Positions 50,870 through 61,100 of a DNA stretch of 64,000 nt are shown piece by piece. The DNA lies in NCBI RefSeq assembly GCF_042747725.1, contig NZ_JBHZGO010000024.1:124001-188000 (forward strand), in the 5' to 3' direction. Numbering within the stretch: the stretch's first letter is position 1; every line of letters begins with the position of its first letter. The stretch is from FACHB-T130 sp042747725. GTDB lineage: Bacteria > Cyanobacteriota > Cyanobacteriia > Cyanobacteriales > FACHB-T130. A program made the translations under genes and the position numbers. The notes below the pieces were generated by a model. It made no database searches. It had not been told where the DNA came from and saw only the letters and a list, made by a program, of their open reading frames with translations.

Positions 50870-51886
50870 ATGAAAAGATTTCTAACCGTTGTGCTGTCTC
50901 CAACTGAGGTGGCGAAGCAGCTGGCATCTGATTGTCCTGGCTATAGCGCCGCAACCCATGAAAGTATTGCTCGCTGGCTGGTGGGAGAGGACGTAGAGCG
51001 TTTTAAAACGTTTAACGCCCCTCAGAGGGCAATTGCCTTGCAAGCGATGGATTATCGCTATCGCATTTTACGGCAACGCTACTTAGGCGTGGGAACAGAG
51101 CGTGCTTATTGCAACTTGACGACTCGGTTGGGGAGTTTAGTATTGCTGAGGAATAAAATTCGGATCTGGGTGGCGCTGTCGCGCGATCGCTCTTCAGCGG
51201 TTGTCGATGTGTTGCAAGAAGTCATTCAGGAATTATTGCATCGCGATCGCTACATTCAACAGCAAATTGCCTGGATCGGCAAATGTACTTCAGATACTCG
51301 CTTGGGTAACTCCCTGTTGATGAGCAGCATCGAAGAATACTGTCTCAGACCGATTCGCAACCAGCCACTTTTAGTTTATAGATTTTTTAACTATCTACGT
51401 CGTTCCCAGCGGGGAGGGATGACTCAGATCCCAGATGGTGAACTGGTGCGACTGGTTTCTGAGGAAGTGGCTCCGAATGAGACAAACATTCCGGTAAGTT
51501 TACTCGATATCCACGCAGTTGCCCAGTATCAAGAAAATCAAGCAATTGAAGAACAAATGTTCCTGCGGACAACCGTAAAGCAGGAGTTTTACAACTATTT
51601 AGCCGAAAATGTCAGTCGAGAAGCCGCTGTTTGGCTGGAGCTTTACCTTGCTGGCAATTCTCAAGAAGCGATCGCCAGCGCCTTGAATTTGCAGATTAGG
51701 GAAGTCTATCGTCTGCGGGAAAAAGTCAGTTACCATGCGATTCGCGTTTTTGCCAGAAAAACGCAGCCAGAACTAATCGCCAGCTGGCTAAAAACCACCG
51801 CAGCGGGTAGAACATCTGAGCAACTTGTGCCGATGGGGATGAAAAGGCAGCCGAGTCAAGTTCGGGTAAAAGCGGGAATTTCTTGA
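50870..51886 (+). CDS. HetZ-related protein 2
   Basis: A 338-residue protein with the segments RLGSLVLLRNKIRIWVALSRDR, AVVDVLQEVIQELL, SIEEYCLRPIRNQPLLVYRF and a C-terminal HTH-like region (LYLAGNSQEAIASALNLQIREVYRLREKV). These match cyanobacterial HetZ relatives. HetZ itself is a DNA-binding regulator of heterocyst differentiation; HetZ-related proteins also occur in strains without heterocysts, so the role is probably broader. The N-terminus is MKRFLTVVLSPTEVAKQL. Confidence 0.8.
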   Translation: MKRFLTVVLSPTEVAKQLASDCPGYSAATHESIARWLVGEDVERFKTFNAPQRAIALQAMDYRYRILRQRYLGVGTERAYCNLTTRLGSLVLLRNKIRIWVALSRDRSSAVVDVLQEVIQELLHRDRYIQQQIAWIGKCTSDTRLGNSLLMSSIEEYCLRPIRNQPLLVYRFFNYLRRSQRGGMTQIPDGELVRLVSEEVAPNETNIPVSLLDIHAVAQYQENQAIEEQMFLRTTVKQEFYNYLAENVSREAAVWLELYLAGNSQEAIASALNLQIREVYRLREKVSYHAIRVFARKTQPELIASWLKTTAAGRTSEQLVPMGMKRQPSQVRVKAGIS

Positions 51887-52048
51887 AGATGTGAGTGGCT
51901 TTGTTTAAAGTTATCCTTATTCGTTTTTTAGCCGTTCAATCAGCTCACCCGGACTCGCCTCAATTGACTTTTATCAGCATCCCTATTCTACGCGAGGCAA
52001 GTATGAGAAAAATTTCAGAGTCGCTTTGCATAGTTGGGTGAAATAACG

Positions 52049-53428
52049 ATGGGTACGGCATCGAGATACTGGCTGTTGATGAGAATTGATAGTTTCGGCA
52101 AGTGCCGAACTGAAGAAGTTGAGTCGGCAAAAGCCTTTTTCTTGACTCAATTTTCCGGACTCGCTGACCGAGAGGATATGCCAGACTGGGAAATTCAACG
52201 CCAACTCATGCAGTGGTTCCAGAACGATGACACTCGCCGCCAGATGGCTGAGATGTGTCTGCGCTGCTTTATCTCTAACCAAATTCAAGAATTTTGCTTA
52301 GAACTAGAGCAGAAGTTTGGCAAAAACCATGACTTCACCAGTATCGATCTGTTGCCGTTGGTACTCGATAGCACTTTTCGTTCTCCGCGTCAGGAGACGG
52401 ATGAAAGTCGGACAAACTATCTATCTGTAACCGCTCGAATTTTGCAAACCTTTGACCCGGATAAGAGTAAATTATCGACTTGGACGGTCAGGATGGTAAA
52501 GAGCGATCGCTTCCTCAAACGATTCTTACTCGAACACAGAATTGAGCAAGTTACTGACTGGATGATTCTTAGTTACATGAACCCCGGACGGTTGCAGCGA
52601 GTTTTATTAGAGTTTGATCGGACACCAGCAGAAATCAACCAAGCGCTTCAGCTACTTGATAGCTACCACCAGATTTATCGCACCCAACTTTTGCAGCACC
52701 GCAAAGCTGGAGAGAAAAGCCGATATCCAGACCCAACCGCCTTACAATTGCGTCAAATGGCTGAACAATTGTCAGCTACTCGGACAATATTTCCCGAACA
52801 AATCTTAAGAGAATTGCAAGAACTCGCTCAGTTACTTAGAGCCGGACGCCTTCGTACTCGGAAAGGTTTAACGTCTTTGGATACCGGAAATCCTGCGGAA
52901 AGAAATAGAGCATTTAGTGAGGATGATTCTAATGAGCAATCAGAGTTCTTAGCAGGCTATCACCAACAATTTAATACCTGTTTAGCTCAGTCTGTTAAGC
53001 AGGTAATTCAAGCTCGCTTTACCTATTTGCAATCCCAGAAAAATCAGAAAGCGCCAAACTTCCTCAAGGCACTTCATTTATTTCACTGTCAGGGAGTTCC
53101 CATGAAAGAAATTGCTCCCCAACTCGGTTTGAAAGACCAGCCTCAAGTGAGCCGCCTGCTGGAACTCAAAAACTTACGCAGCGATATCGGACGCCGAACG
53201 TTATTGTGCTTGCGAACTTGCGTTTTAAAGTTAGCTCAATGTTACATTGATCCCGTGCAACTCCAAGATTTGGAGTCAAAAGTCCAATTTATTTTAGATA
53301 AAGAGATTTCTACGGAGATTGAGAAGGCGAAAAAAGAATCTCACATCGGACACAACCGAGTTATGAACAGTCAACTAGCTGCAACTATTTGTAAATATCT
53401 TAATAGCAAGAAAGAAGAACGAGCATGA
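52049..53428 (+). CDS. Sigma-70-like HTH protein heading the protease gene cluster
   Basis: 459 residues. The region FLKALHLFHCQGVPMKEIAPQLGLKDQPQVSRLL (about 335-370) is a sigma-70 region 4-like helix-turn-helix, followed by a helical tail. The N-terminal half is helical, with LSTWTVRMVKSDRFLKRFLLEH resembling region 2-type helices, but the core promoter-binding residues are not obvious. I call it sigma-like, not proven sigma. The stop overlaps the DUF1822 start by 4 bp (ATGA). Similar large sigma-like proteins precede DUF1822 genes in other cyanobacteria. Start at 52049 (ATG); a TTG at 52034 is the alternative. Confidence 0.65.
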   Translation: MGTASRYWLLMRIDSFGKCRTEEVESAKAFFLTQFSGLADREDMPDWEIQRQLMQWFQNDDTRRQMAEMCLRCFISNQIQEFCLELEQKFGKNHDFTSIDLLPLVLDSTFRSPRQETDESRTNYLSVTARILQTFDPDKSKLSTWTVRMVKSDRFLKRFLLEHRIEQVTDWMILSYMNPGRLQRVLLEFDRTPAEINQALQLLDSYHQIYRTQLLQHRKAGEKSRYPDPTALQLRQMAEQLSATRTIFPEQILRELQELAQLLRAGRLRTRKGLTSLDTGNPAERNRAFSEDDSNEQSEFLAGYHQQFNTCLAQSVKQVIQARFTYLQSQKNQKAPNFLKALHLFHCQGVPMKEIAPQLGLKDQPQVSRLLELKNLRSDIGRRTLLCLRTCVLKLAQCYIDPVQLQDLESKVQFILDKEISTEIEKAKKESHIGHNRVMNSQLAATICKYLNSKKEERA

Positions 53429-54777
53429 ATTACTTAACATTGACGGATGATTGGGTCGAATTTGAAGAATTGACAGAAACAATTTCCTTAGAACCAGAGC
53501 AGCTTGACCAAGCTGTAGAATTGAGTAGGCAAGTAGGTAATGAAGATCGAAAATGGCAAATTTATCTTCAAGCTTTAAGTTTATTGAGTTTTGAGGAATG
53601 GCTCCGGAAACGAGAACCGGAAATTTCCCTAGATAGAGAATACTCTTCAGTTTTGCAACCCCAGTATGCCAATGCGATTGATGCAGTTTTTAATTTGAGA
53701 GTCGGAGAATTTAAAGTTTGTCTAATTCCTACTATCACCTTAACCGATAAAGAAGTGACTATCCCCAGAGCGGCAGTAGATTTACCAGAATTTATGGCTC
53801 ATTTTTATGTAGTTATTGGCATTGAGGAAGAGTTGGAAGTTGCAGCAATTAGAGGTTTTTTGCGTCACGATCAACTGATGAATTATCAACCGCAATTACA
53901 ACCGGAAGCTGATTGGACTTATCAGCTCCCACTCGCTTGGTTTAATCGCGAACCTAATGAACTGTTGCTTTATTTGCAATGTTTAGATCCATCAGCAATT
54001 CCTTTACCTGAAATCCCAACCAATCGTCAGGCTACCCTAGCTCGAATGCAGGGGACACTATTAACATTATTACCCCAACTGCGTAACCGTCCTTTGTGGC
54101 AAGTCTTGACGTGGGAGCAGGGAGCAGCAGTACTGACGACGCCAGATTTACTCAAATGGCTCTACCAGTCTCTAACGGAGAATACAGCAACCGTTACCAA
54201 CCATCTATCAGAGTTGCTCCAAATTTTGACTCAGCAGGCGGTAAATGTCAGGAACTGGTTCCACAATCAAGTGGATGAAGTAAGGCAAGAAATGTCCTGG
54301 GAAGCCTTGCCAGCACCGTCCCCCTGGCGCGTAACTGAGCCAATGAGAGAGTTGCCAGCAGCATTCTCCCTCCGCAGAACCGAACAAAGCCCATCTCAAG
54401 AATTAGAAGAGATTCTCAGAGAAATTAGTCGCAATAATCAGTTAGAGATTCCAGCAAATGCGGGTTGTGCTTACCGAGACTTAACTCTAGGAAATCGGTT
54501 GCGGCTGTATGCTGTTACCTGGTCTCTCCCGGATGATAATGAATGGACGTTATTGCTGATATTAAGGGCGATTCCTGGTAATGAACCTCACGATAACATG
54601 ACGTTGCGAGTGAGCGACCTGGTGGAGGTTTTGGCGGAAGATACACTGCAATCAGATGGGAATGATGACTATACTTTTACCCAGGTGGCGGGTACTTATC
54701 AGGATAAATTTCTAGCGACCATTACTTTAGCAACTGGAGAAGCCCAAACATTGCCACCGTTTGAATTTATTTTATGA
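53425..54777 (+). CDS. DUF1822 family protein
   Basis: 450 residues of the cyanobacterial DUF1822 family. The first 230 residues carry the family pattern (LTDDWVEFEELTE; LPEFMAHFYVVIGIEEEL; AAIRGFLRHDQL; LYLQCLDP), followed by a helical linker (TNHLSELLQILTQQAVNVRNWF). A C-terminal beta-rich domain of about 120 residues has GNRLRLYAVTWSLPDDNEWTLL and ATITLATGEAQTLPPFEFIL. No membrane segment or signal peptide is seen, so it is cytoplasmic. It is translationally coupled to the sigma-like gene, and the two proteins probably interact. It could act as an anti-sigma factor or protease substrate, which is only inference. Confidence 0.82.
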   Translation: MNYLTLTDDWVEFEELTETISLEPEQLDQAVELSRQVGNEDRKWQIYLQALSLLSFEEWLRKREPEISLDREYSSVLQPQYANAIDAVFNLRVGEFKVCLIPTITLTDKEVTIPRAAVDLPEFMAHFYVVIGIEEELEVAAIRGFLRHDQLMNYQPQLQPEADWTYQLPLAWFNREPNELLLYLQCLDPSAIPLPEIPTNRQATLARMQGTLLTLLPQLRNRPLWQVLTWEQGAAVLTTPDLLKWLYQSLTENTATVTNHLSELLQILTQQAVNVRNWFHNQVDEVRQEMSWEALPAPSPWRVTEPMRELPAAFSLRRTEQSPSQELEEILREISRNNQLEIPANAGCAYRDLTLGNRLRLYAVTWSLPDDNEWTLLLILRAIPGNEPHDNMTLRVSDLVEVLAEDTLQSDGNDDYTFTQVAGTYQDKFLATITLATGEAQTLPPFEFIL

Positions 54778-54848
54778 CTAACGACTCATCCAAAATCATC
54801 GGAAGCGGAGCAACTCCGACCTCCATAAAATCCAAAATCTAAAATTCA

Positions 54849-57314
54849 ATGAGCGATAGAACAGTTTTTAAGCTTAGGGTTAAGCAAGTTGGTACCGTTT
54901 GCGACTTTGAGTTGTCTTGGGGTAAAGGACAGATACTCTCTGTAGAGCTGAATTATCCCCTCTCGTTGACCAGGAGTTACGAACAGTGGCAAAGCGCCTA
55001 TCTCAACTACTATAGGCGGCTGCGAGGGCACAAGGTCATCAGCGGTAAAGGCACTCTGCCAGTTGACCGACATCAGGAACTGGTGAATGCAGAAGTTCAG
55101 CTATGGGATGAATTTCAGCACTGGTTGCTAAGTCCTGAATTAGTCAGTATTCGCCGCGAGATTGTCAAGGCGGCTCATAAACCGGAACATCAAACTGTTG
55201 AGGTGTTCCTGACTTGCACTCCTCTAGAACTGGCGCGATTACCGTGGGAAATTTGGGAAATTGGTACGGATTTGGGTGCTAGTCAACAAATACGCATTGC
55301 GCGCACTCCAGCCAATATTCTTAATGAACCCGTTTGTCCGATTCGGCGTAAAGCTAGGGTTTTAGCGATTTTAGGGGATGACACTGGCTTGAATTTGGAA
55401 GCTGACCGAGAAGCACTGCGATCGCTTCGTCATGTTGCAGATATCAAGTTGATTGGTTGGAAACGGAACCAGGGAAAAGCTGAACTGAATATCCCATATA
55501 GTATAGAGGCTCGCTTTTTTGATGCTGATGCACTCAAGATGGAGATCCAGAAAGCGATCGCATCTGAGCCAGGTTGGGATATATTATTTTTTGCCGGACA
55601 CAGTAATGAAACTGTCCTGACGGGTGGAGAATTAGGCATTGCACCTCACACTTCAATCTCGATTCGGGAAATTGAAGAGTCACTCAAACAGGCGAAAAAA
55701 CGGGGACTTCAATTTGCCATCTTCAACTCTTGTAGTGGCATGAATATTGCCGAATCTTTGATTAACTTGGGATTAAGCCAGGTAGTAGTGATGCGGGAGC
55801 CGATTCACAATCAGGTAGCGCAAGAATTTTTGGTGCAGTTTCTCGCCAGCTTGACCCAATACAAGGATGTTCATTCAGCTTTGCTGGAGGCAAGTCTATT
55901 TCTTAAACAACAGCAAAAGCATCTTTCCTACCCTTCTGCCTACCTAGTTCCCTCCCTATTTCGGCATCCAGAAGCCGAGCTATTTTGCATTAAACCTTTT
56001 GGTTTCTCTGACACTCTAAAACGCTGGTTGCCAACGACAAAAGAAGCTTGGTGGCTAGCCGCAATCCTGTTTTTGAGTTTATTACCACCCGTACAAAGCT
56101 TATTATTAGAACCGCGCATTTTACTTCAGGCTGCCTATCGCCAAGTCACCTTCCAAGTGCCAGCCAAAGGAAGTTCACCCGTGCGACTTATTCAAATTGA
56201 TGAAGAATCACTGAAAGCTGATGCCGATAAAATTAAACAAATTCATCCTATCGATTATAGCTATTTAGCCGCACTACTGAATCGGCTTTCTGAATTAGAA
56301 GCTAAAACCGTTGGCATCGATTATATTTTAGATGATAAAAAACAACCGAATAACAGTCAAAAACTCAAGCAATCTGTACGTAATGCTGTTAGTCGAAATA
56401 CTTGGTTTATCTTTAGTTCTGGAGAGGGAGAATTCACTCCTAGCTCAGGGGTGACTAAAGATATTGCCAACCTCAATTGGAGTTTGGAAGGGGATATCAT
56501 GTTCTTCCCTTGGTATCTTGAACTTTTGCCAGCAAAACCCGAAAGTTCACAGATGTATCCTTTTGCTTACCTCTTAGCTATAGCGTATGCGTTGAATCAA
56601 GAATTACCTCCTAATTTACCGCAACCAAATTTGCAAAATCGCACAAATTTTAATTCCTCAGTTATTAACTTTTTAAATCAAATAAGCCAACCCAACCAGA
56701 AAATAGCTTTTTTGCAACGAGTTCGCCTTCATTCGCTTACCCGCTTTTCTCAAAATTTTAGTCAAGTATGGTTACATCCAATTATTGACTTTTCTATTCC
56801 CCCTGAATCTGCCTACCAACGCATTTCTGCCTGTAAGTTACTGGGAGATTGCCTAGGAAAAGGGGAGGTACCGGACACCTTTAAGAATGAAGTGGTATTG
56901 ATTACTCCAGGTGGGTATAAAGGAGCAGGGTTGGAAGGGAAAAATGAAGATAATTATGTGATTCCTTTAGCTGTCGGTTTCTGGCGCGGTTGGGAGGAGG
57001 AAAATTTTCCCGGTGGTGAAGCTCATGCTTATATGCTCGATCATTTATTAACGCGGCGGTTGGTGATACCTATCCCCGATTTATGGGTGATTTTACTTTC
57101 TGGATTACTGGGTAAAAGTGTAACGCTGATGTTACAGGATAATCTTCATCAGCGGCAACGCTGGGTGATAAAGTTAGGAGCAGTTACAAGCGTTTATATC
57201 ATTGCTTCATTGCAAATATATATATCGGTAGCGATGTTATTACCTTGGTTTTTACCAACAGTTTTGTTTTGGAATTATATTCGTTTATCATTCAGGAGAA
57301 AGTCTCATGGCTAA
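54849..57314 (+). CDS. CHAT protease fused to a CHASE2 sensor
   Basis: 821 residues. Residues 1-380 end in a CHAT domain, a clan CD cysteine protease related to caspases: catalytic His251 in FFAGHSNET and Cys295 in IFNSCSG. A membrane helix at about 400-420 (WWLAAILFLSLLPPVQSLLL) leads into a periplasmic CHASE2 domain (VRLIQIDEESLKAD; AKTVGIDYILDD; VVLITPGG). Two or three C-terminal membrane helices at about 735-810 complete it. The topology places the protease in the cytoplasm and the sensor outside. It starts 72 bp after DUF1822 and overlaps the DUF928 gene by 8 bp. Confidence 0.88.
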   Translation: MSDRTVFKLRVKQVGTVCDFELSWGKGQILSVELNYPLSLTRSYEQWQSAYLNYYRRLRGHKVISGKGTLPVDRHQELVNAEVQLWDEFQHWLLSPELVSIRREIVKAAHKPEHQTVEVFLTCTPLELARLPWEIWEIGTDLGASQQIRIARTPANILNEPVCPIRRKARVLAILGDDTGLNLEADREALRSLRHVADIKLIGWKRNQGKAELNIPYSIEARFFDADALKMEIQKAIASEPGWDILFFAGHSNETVLTGGELGIAPHTSISIREIEESLKQAKKRGLQFAIFNSCSGMNIAESLINLGLSQVVVMREPIHNQVAQEFLVQFLASLTQYKDVHSALLEASLFLKQQQKHLSYPSAYLVPSLFRHPEAELFCIKPFGFSDTLKRWLPTTKEAWWLAAILFLSLLPPVQSLLLEPRILLQAAYRQVTFQVPAKGSSPVRLIQIDEESLKADADKIKQIHPIDYSYLAALLNRLSELEAKTVGIDYILDDKKQPNNSQKLKQSVRNAVSRNTWFIFSSGEGEFTPSSGVTKDIANLNWSLEGDIMFFPWYLELLPAKPESSQMYPFAYLLAIAYALNQELPPNLPQPNLQNRTNFNSSVINFLNQISQPNQKIAFLQRVRLHSLTRFSQNFSQVWLHPIIDFSIPPESAYQRISACKLLGDCLGKGEVPDTFKNEVVLITPGGYKGAGLEGKNEDNYVIPLAVGFWRGWEEENFPGGEAHAYMLDHLLTRRLVIPIPDLWVILLSGLLGKSVTLMLQDNLHQRQRWVIKLGAVTSVYIIASLQIYISVAMLLPWFLPTVLFWNYIRLSFRRKSHG

Positions 57315-58062
57315 TTTTAAACGAGTCAAGTCTATTTTGTTAATATCTGCCTTAATTACAACTTTTTTCTCAGTCCCGATACAAGCGGCAAATAGACAAC
57401 AGCCGCATCCTTTACTAACCCAAAGTAATGATACATATCTAGCTTTATCGTGGGGTGATATCTGGAAGAAATTACGTCGCAAAAAGAAAGGAGGGGGTAG
57501 TCGAGGAGGAGCGATTTGCGCGATCGCTCCTGGGAAACTGGTAGACTCAGATTCGCTTTATTCAAAGCAAGGGGAAATCCTAGAGATTTGGAGCGATCGC
57601 CCTATGTTTCTCTGGAATATCCCAGAAGGAACGGTAAAGCGAATTGAGCTATCTCTTCAGGGAAATCAGGGAATATTGTGGGATCGACCAATTGAAGGAG
57701 AGACGAGGGCGGTCTATGATGGGAAACCATTGCAACCTGGACAATCTTATGTATGGAAGTTGTCTGCTTCAGCGCCGTACCCAATTGAAAGCAGCGTTGT
57801 GTTTCAAGTGATGGAACCGGAAAGACGCGATCGCATTTCAGCCGAATTGATTGCACTGGAGGAGCGATTCAAAGGAGCATCAGGGGAGACAATTGCGCTG
57901 GAGAAAGCGAACTACTTCACCGAACGCGAACTCTGGTCAGATGCGATCTTGGAACTCTATTCGGTGCCAAATCCCTCGGCGGAATTAATGGATGCGATCG
58001 CGCTTCTTCAAGCTCATAATTTCTGTGCAGAAGATGAGCCAAAAGATTCTGCATCTCGATAG
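57307..58062 (+). CDS. DUF928 family exported protein
   Basis: 251 residues with a signal peptide (ILLISALITTFFSVPIQA), then a basic Lys/Arg/Gly linker (KKLRRKKKGGGSRGG) and the DUF928 domain: CAIAPGKLVDSDSLYSKQG, PMFLWNIPEGTVKRIELSL, GQSYVWKLSAS and VFQVMEPERRDRISAEL. The last 60 residues are helical. DUF928 proteins are cyanobacterial, periplasmic and of unknown role; they often lie beside CHASE2 and CHAT genes. The start overlaps the end of the CHAT-CHASE2 gene by 8 bp. Confidence 0.83.
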   Translation: MANFKRVKSILLISALITTFFSVPIQAANRQQPHPLLTQSNDTYLALSWGDIWKKLRRKKKGGGSRGGAICAIAPGKLVDSDSLYSKQGEILEIWSDRPMFLWNIPEGTVKRIELSLQGNQGILWDRPIEGETRAVYDGKPLQPGQSYVWKLSASAPYPIESSVVFQVMEPERRDRISAELIALEERFKGASGETIALEKANYFTERELWSDAILELYSVPNPSAELMDAIALLQAHNFCAEDEPKDSASR

Positions 58063-58164
58063 GCTACGGTTTCTGTTTTTGCATAAGTTCCTCTTGCTCA
58101 AAGATATATGCGATATATGCAAGCGGGTAATCGTCTTATATGCTGCGGTTGGACTCTTAAGGCT

Positions 58165-61100
58165 ATGCGATTGAAAAGATTTTTCTGGATTACACCTACC
58201 ACTGTACTCCTCATTGGCTCGCAGACTTTTCGGGTTAATTTCCCTGTGCCATTAGCGGCATATCCTGTAGTGGCTCAAACTTCAGATGCCCGTAAAGCGG
58301 AAGCTAAGCGACTGTTTCTGCAAGGTGGTCAGCAAATTGGGAACAGTCAATTTCAAGCTGCCATACAATCTTTGCAACAAGCATTGAGTATCTATCGGGA
58401 AATTAAAGACCGTTTAGGCGAGGGATGGACGCTGCGCCAGATCGGTTATGCCTACAAGTCTCTAAAAGATTACCCTAAAGCAATTGATTACTACCAGCAG
58501 TCTTTGGTAGTTGCGCTGGAAATTGAAGACTTTGGGCTAGAAGCGATGGTGCGCTCCAGCATAGAAGTGGCGCAAAGTGAGAGTAATCCTCGCATAGCAG
58601 AAGCAGACCGCCTTCGGAACCAAGGTCGGCAGCAGTATCAGACCAATCAATTTGAAGCTGCTTTACAATCTTGGCAACAAGCACTGAATATTTACCGGGA
58701 GACAAAAGAACGTCAAGGCGAAGGATTGATGTTGCGCGATCTCGGTAATGCTTACGATTCTCTGGAAGACTACCCGAAAGCGATTGAGTATCACCAGCAG
58801 TATTTGGCAGTTGCCAGGGAAATAAAAGACCGTCTAAGCGAGGGATTTGCGCTGTTGTATCTCAATAATAGTTACGCTAACCAAGGCATTCAGCAATTTG
58901 AGAACAGCCAATTTGAAGCAGCTATACAGTCTTGGCAACAGGCACTGAGTATCGACCAGGAGATAGAAAATGGTCAAGACAAGGGATGCATACCACAAAA
59001 TCTCGGTCTTGCTGCCGCCCTTATTGGGAAAGGTGAGGGATGGATACTAGGAAATATTGGTGCTGCCTACCTTAAGTTGGGAGACTCCGCTAAAGCGATT
59101 GAGTACTTCCAGCAGACCTTGCCAATTGCACGCGCCAACGGAGACCCTCAAAGCGAGGGTCAGGTACTAGGAAATCTTGGTAGTGCCTACCTGAATTTGG
59201 GGGACTATCCGAAAGTAATTGAGTACTCCCAACAGAGCTTGGCAATTGCACGCCAAATTAAAGACCCCCAAATTGAGGGAAGGGCACTGTTAAATCTTGG
59301 TGCTGCCTACATTAGTTTGGGAGATTACCCAAAAGGGATTGAGTACTCCCAGCATAGCTTGCCAATTGCACGCCAAATCCAAGACCCTCAAAGCGAGGGT
59401 CAGGTATTAGGAAATCTTGGTTTTGCCTATCTTAACCAGGGAGACTACCCGAAAGCGATTGAGTACTTCCAGCAGCACTTGGTAATTGCACGCCAAATTC
59501 AAGACCCTCAAGGCGAGGGGAGGGCACTGTTAAATCTTGGTGATGCCTACCGTAATTTGGGAGACTACACTAAAGCAATTGAGTACTCCCAACAGAGCTT
59601 GGCAATTGCACGCCAAATTCAAGACCCTCAAATTGAGGGAAGGGCACTCGGAGGTATTGGTCTTGCCTACCTGAACCTAGGAGACTACCCGAAAGCAATT
59701 GAGTACTCTCAGCAGCACTTGGCAATTGCACGCTCAATTCAAGAGCGTAAAAGTGAGGGTGTAGCACTGGGAAATCTCGGTGCTGCTTACCTAAACTTAG
59801 GAGACTACCCAAAAGCAATTGATTACTTCCAGCAGCACTTGGCAATTGCACGCGCCATTCTAGACCGTCAAGGTGAGGGTGTAGCACTGGGAAATCTCGG
59901 CGCTGCTTACAGCAAGCTGCAAGACTACCCGAAAGCGATTGAGTACCAACAGCAGGTTTTGGCAATTGCACGCTCAATTCAAGACCGTCAAGGTGAGGGT
60001 ATAGCACTGGGAAATATCGGTGTTGCTTACAGTGAGCTGGGAGACTACCCCAAAGCGACTGAGTACTTTCAGCAGATTGTGGCAATTGCACGCTCAATTC
60101 AAGACCGTCAAACCGAGGGTGTAGCACTGAACAATTTAGGCTATGCTCTCTACAAACAGGGCAATCTCGCTTTAGCAGAAAGTAACCTCATTGAGGGAAT
60201 AAAAGTTCTGGAATCTCTACGAAGTGGATTAAAAGATAACGAGAAAATATCTATTTTTGAGACGCAGCGTAACATTTATGTAAATTTACAAGAAGTCCTC
60301 ATTACTCAAAATAAAACTAATGCAGCGCTAGAAATTGCTGAAAGAGGACGTGCTAGGGCGTTTGTGGAGTTGTTAGCTTCTCGCATCAGCAGCGAGACTG
60401 AAACTAAAAGCGAAACCCTCACCATTAACCAACTTAAACAAATCGCCAAAAAACAAAAAGCAACTCTTGTTGAATATTCAATAATTAATGAAAAATTCAA
60501 AATCCAAGGCAAGCAGGAATTGCGTAATTCAAAACTCTATATCTGGGTCATAAAACCCACAGGTGAAGTAACTTTCCGCAAAGCAGACCTAAAGCCACTG
60601 TGGCAGCAACAAAATACTTCTCTGGAAAAACTTGTTACCACAACCCGCGACTCCATTGGAGTAGACGACCGTAGCATTTTTGTCGCCGAAGTTCAGCATC
60701 CTGTTAATGAAGAGGAACAAACCAAAAGCTTACAGCAGCTCCATCAACTGCTAATCGTACCTATTGCCGACCTTCTCCCCACTGACCCGAATCAGCGTGT
60801 AATTTTTGTCCCGCAAGAAGAACTATTCTTAGTACCTTTCCCCGCACTGCAAGAGCAAGATGGCAAATACTTGATTGAAAAACACACGATTTTGACCGCA
60901 CCTTCAATTCAAGTACTAGAACTAACCCGCCAGCAAAGGGAAAAGGTGAAGCAATCTGCTGTCAAAGATGCCATAGTCGTAGGTAATCCCACCATGCCCA
61001 GCGTACCGCCTAAAATAGGGGAGAAACCGCAACAACTAGCTTCCTTAAAAGGAGCAAAACGAGAAGCTGAAACTATTGCTCCTTTGCTGAACACCAAAGC

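Noticed and set aside
59570..60127. A 185-codon minus-strand frame with repeated LELSVQLPQSAEST-like units
   Set aside because: It is the mirror of the tandem TPR repeats; its regularity comes from the coding strand.
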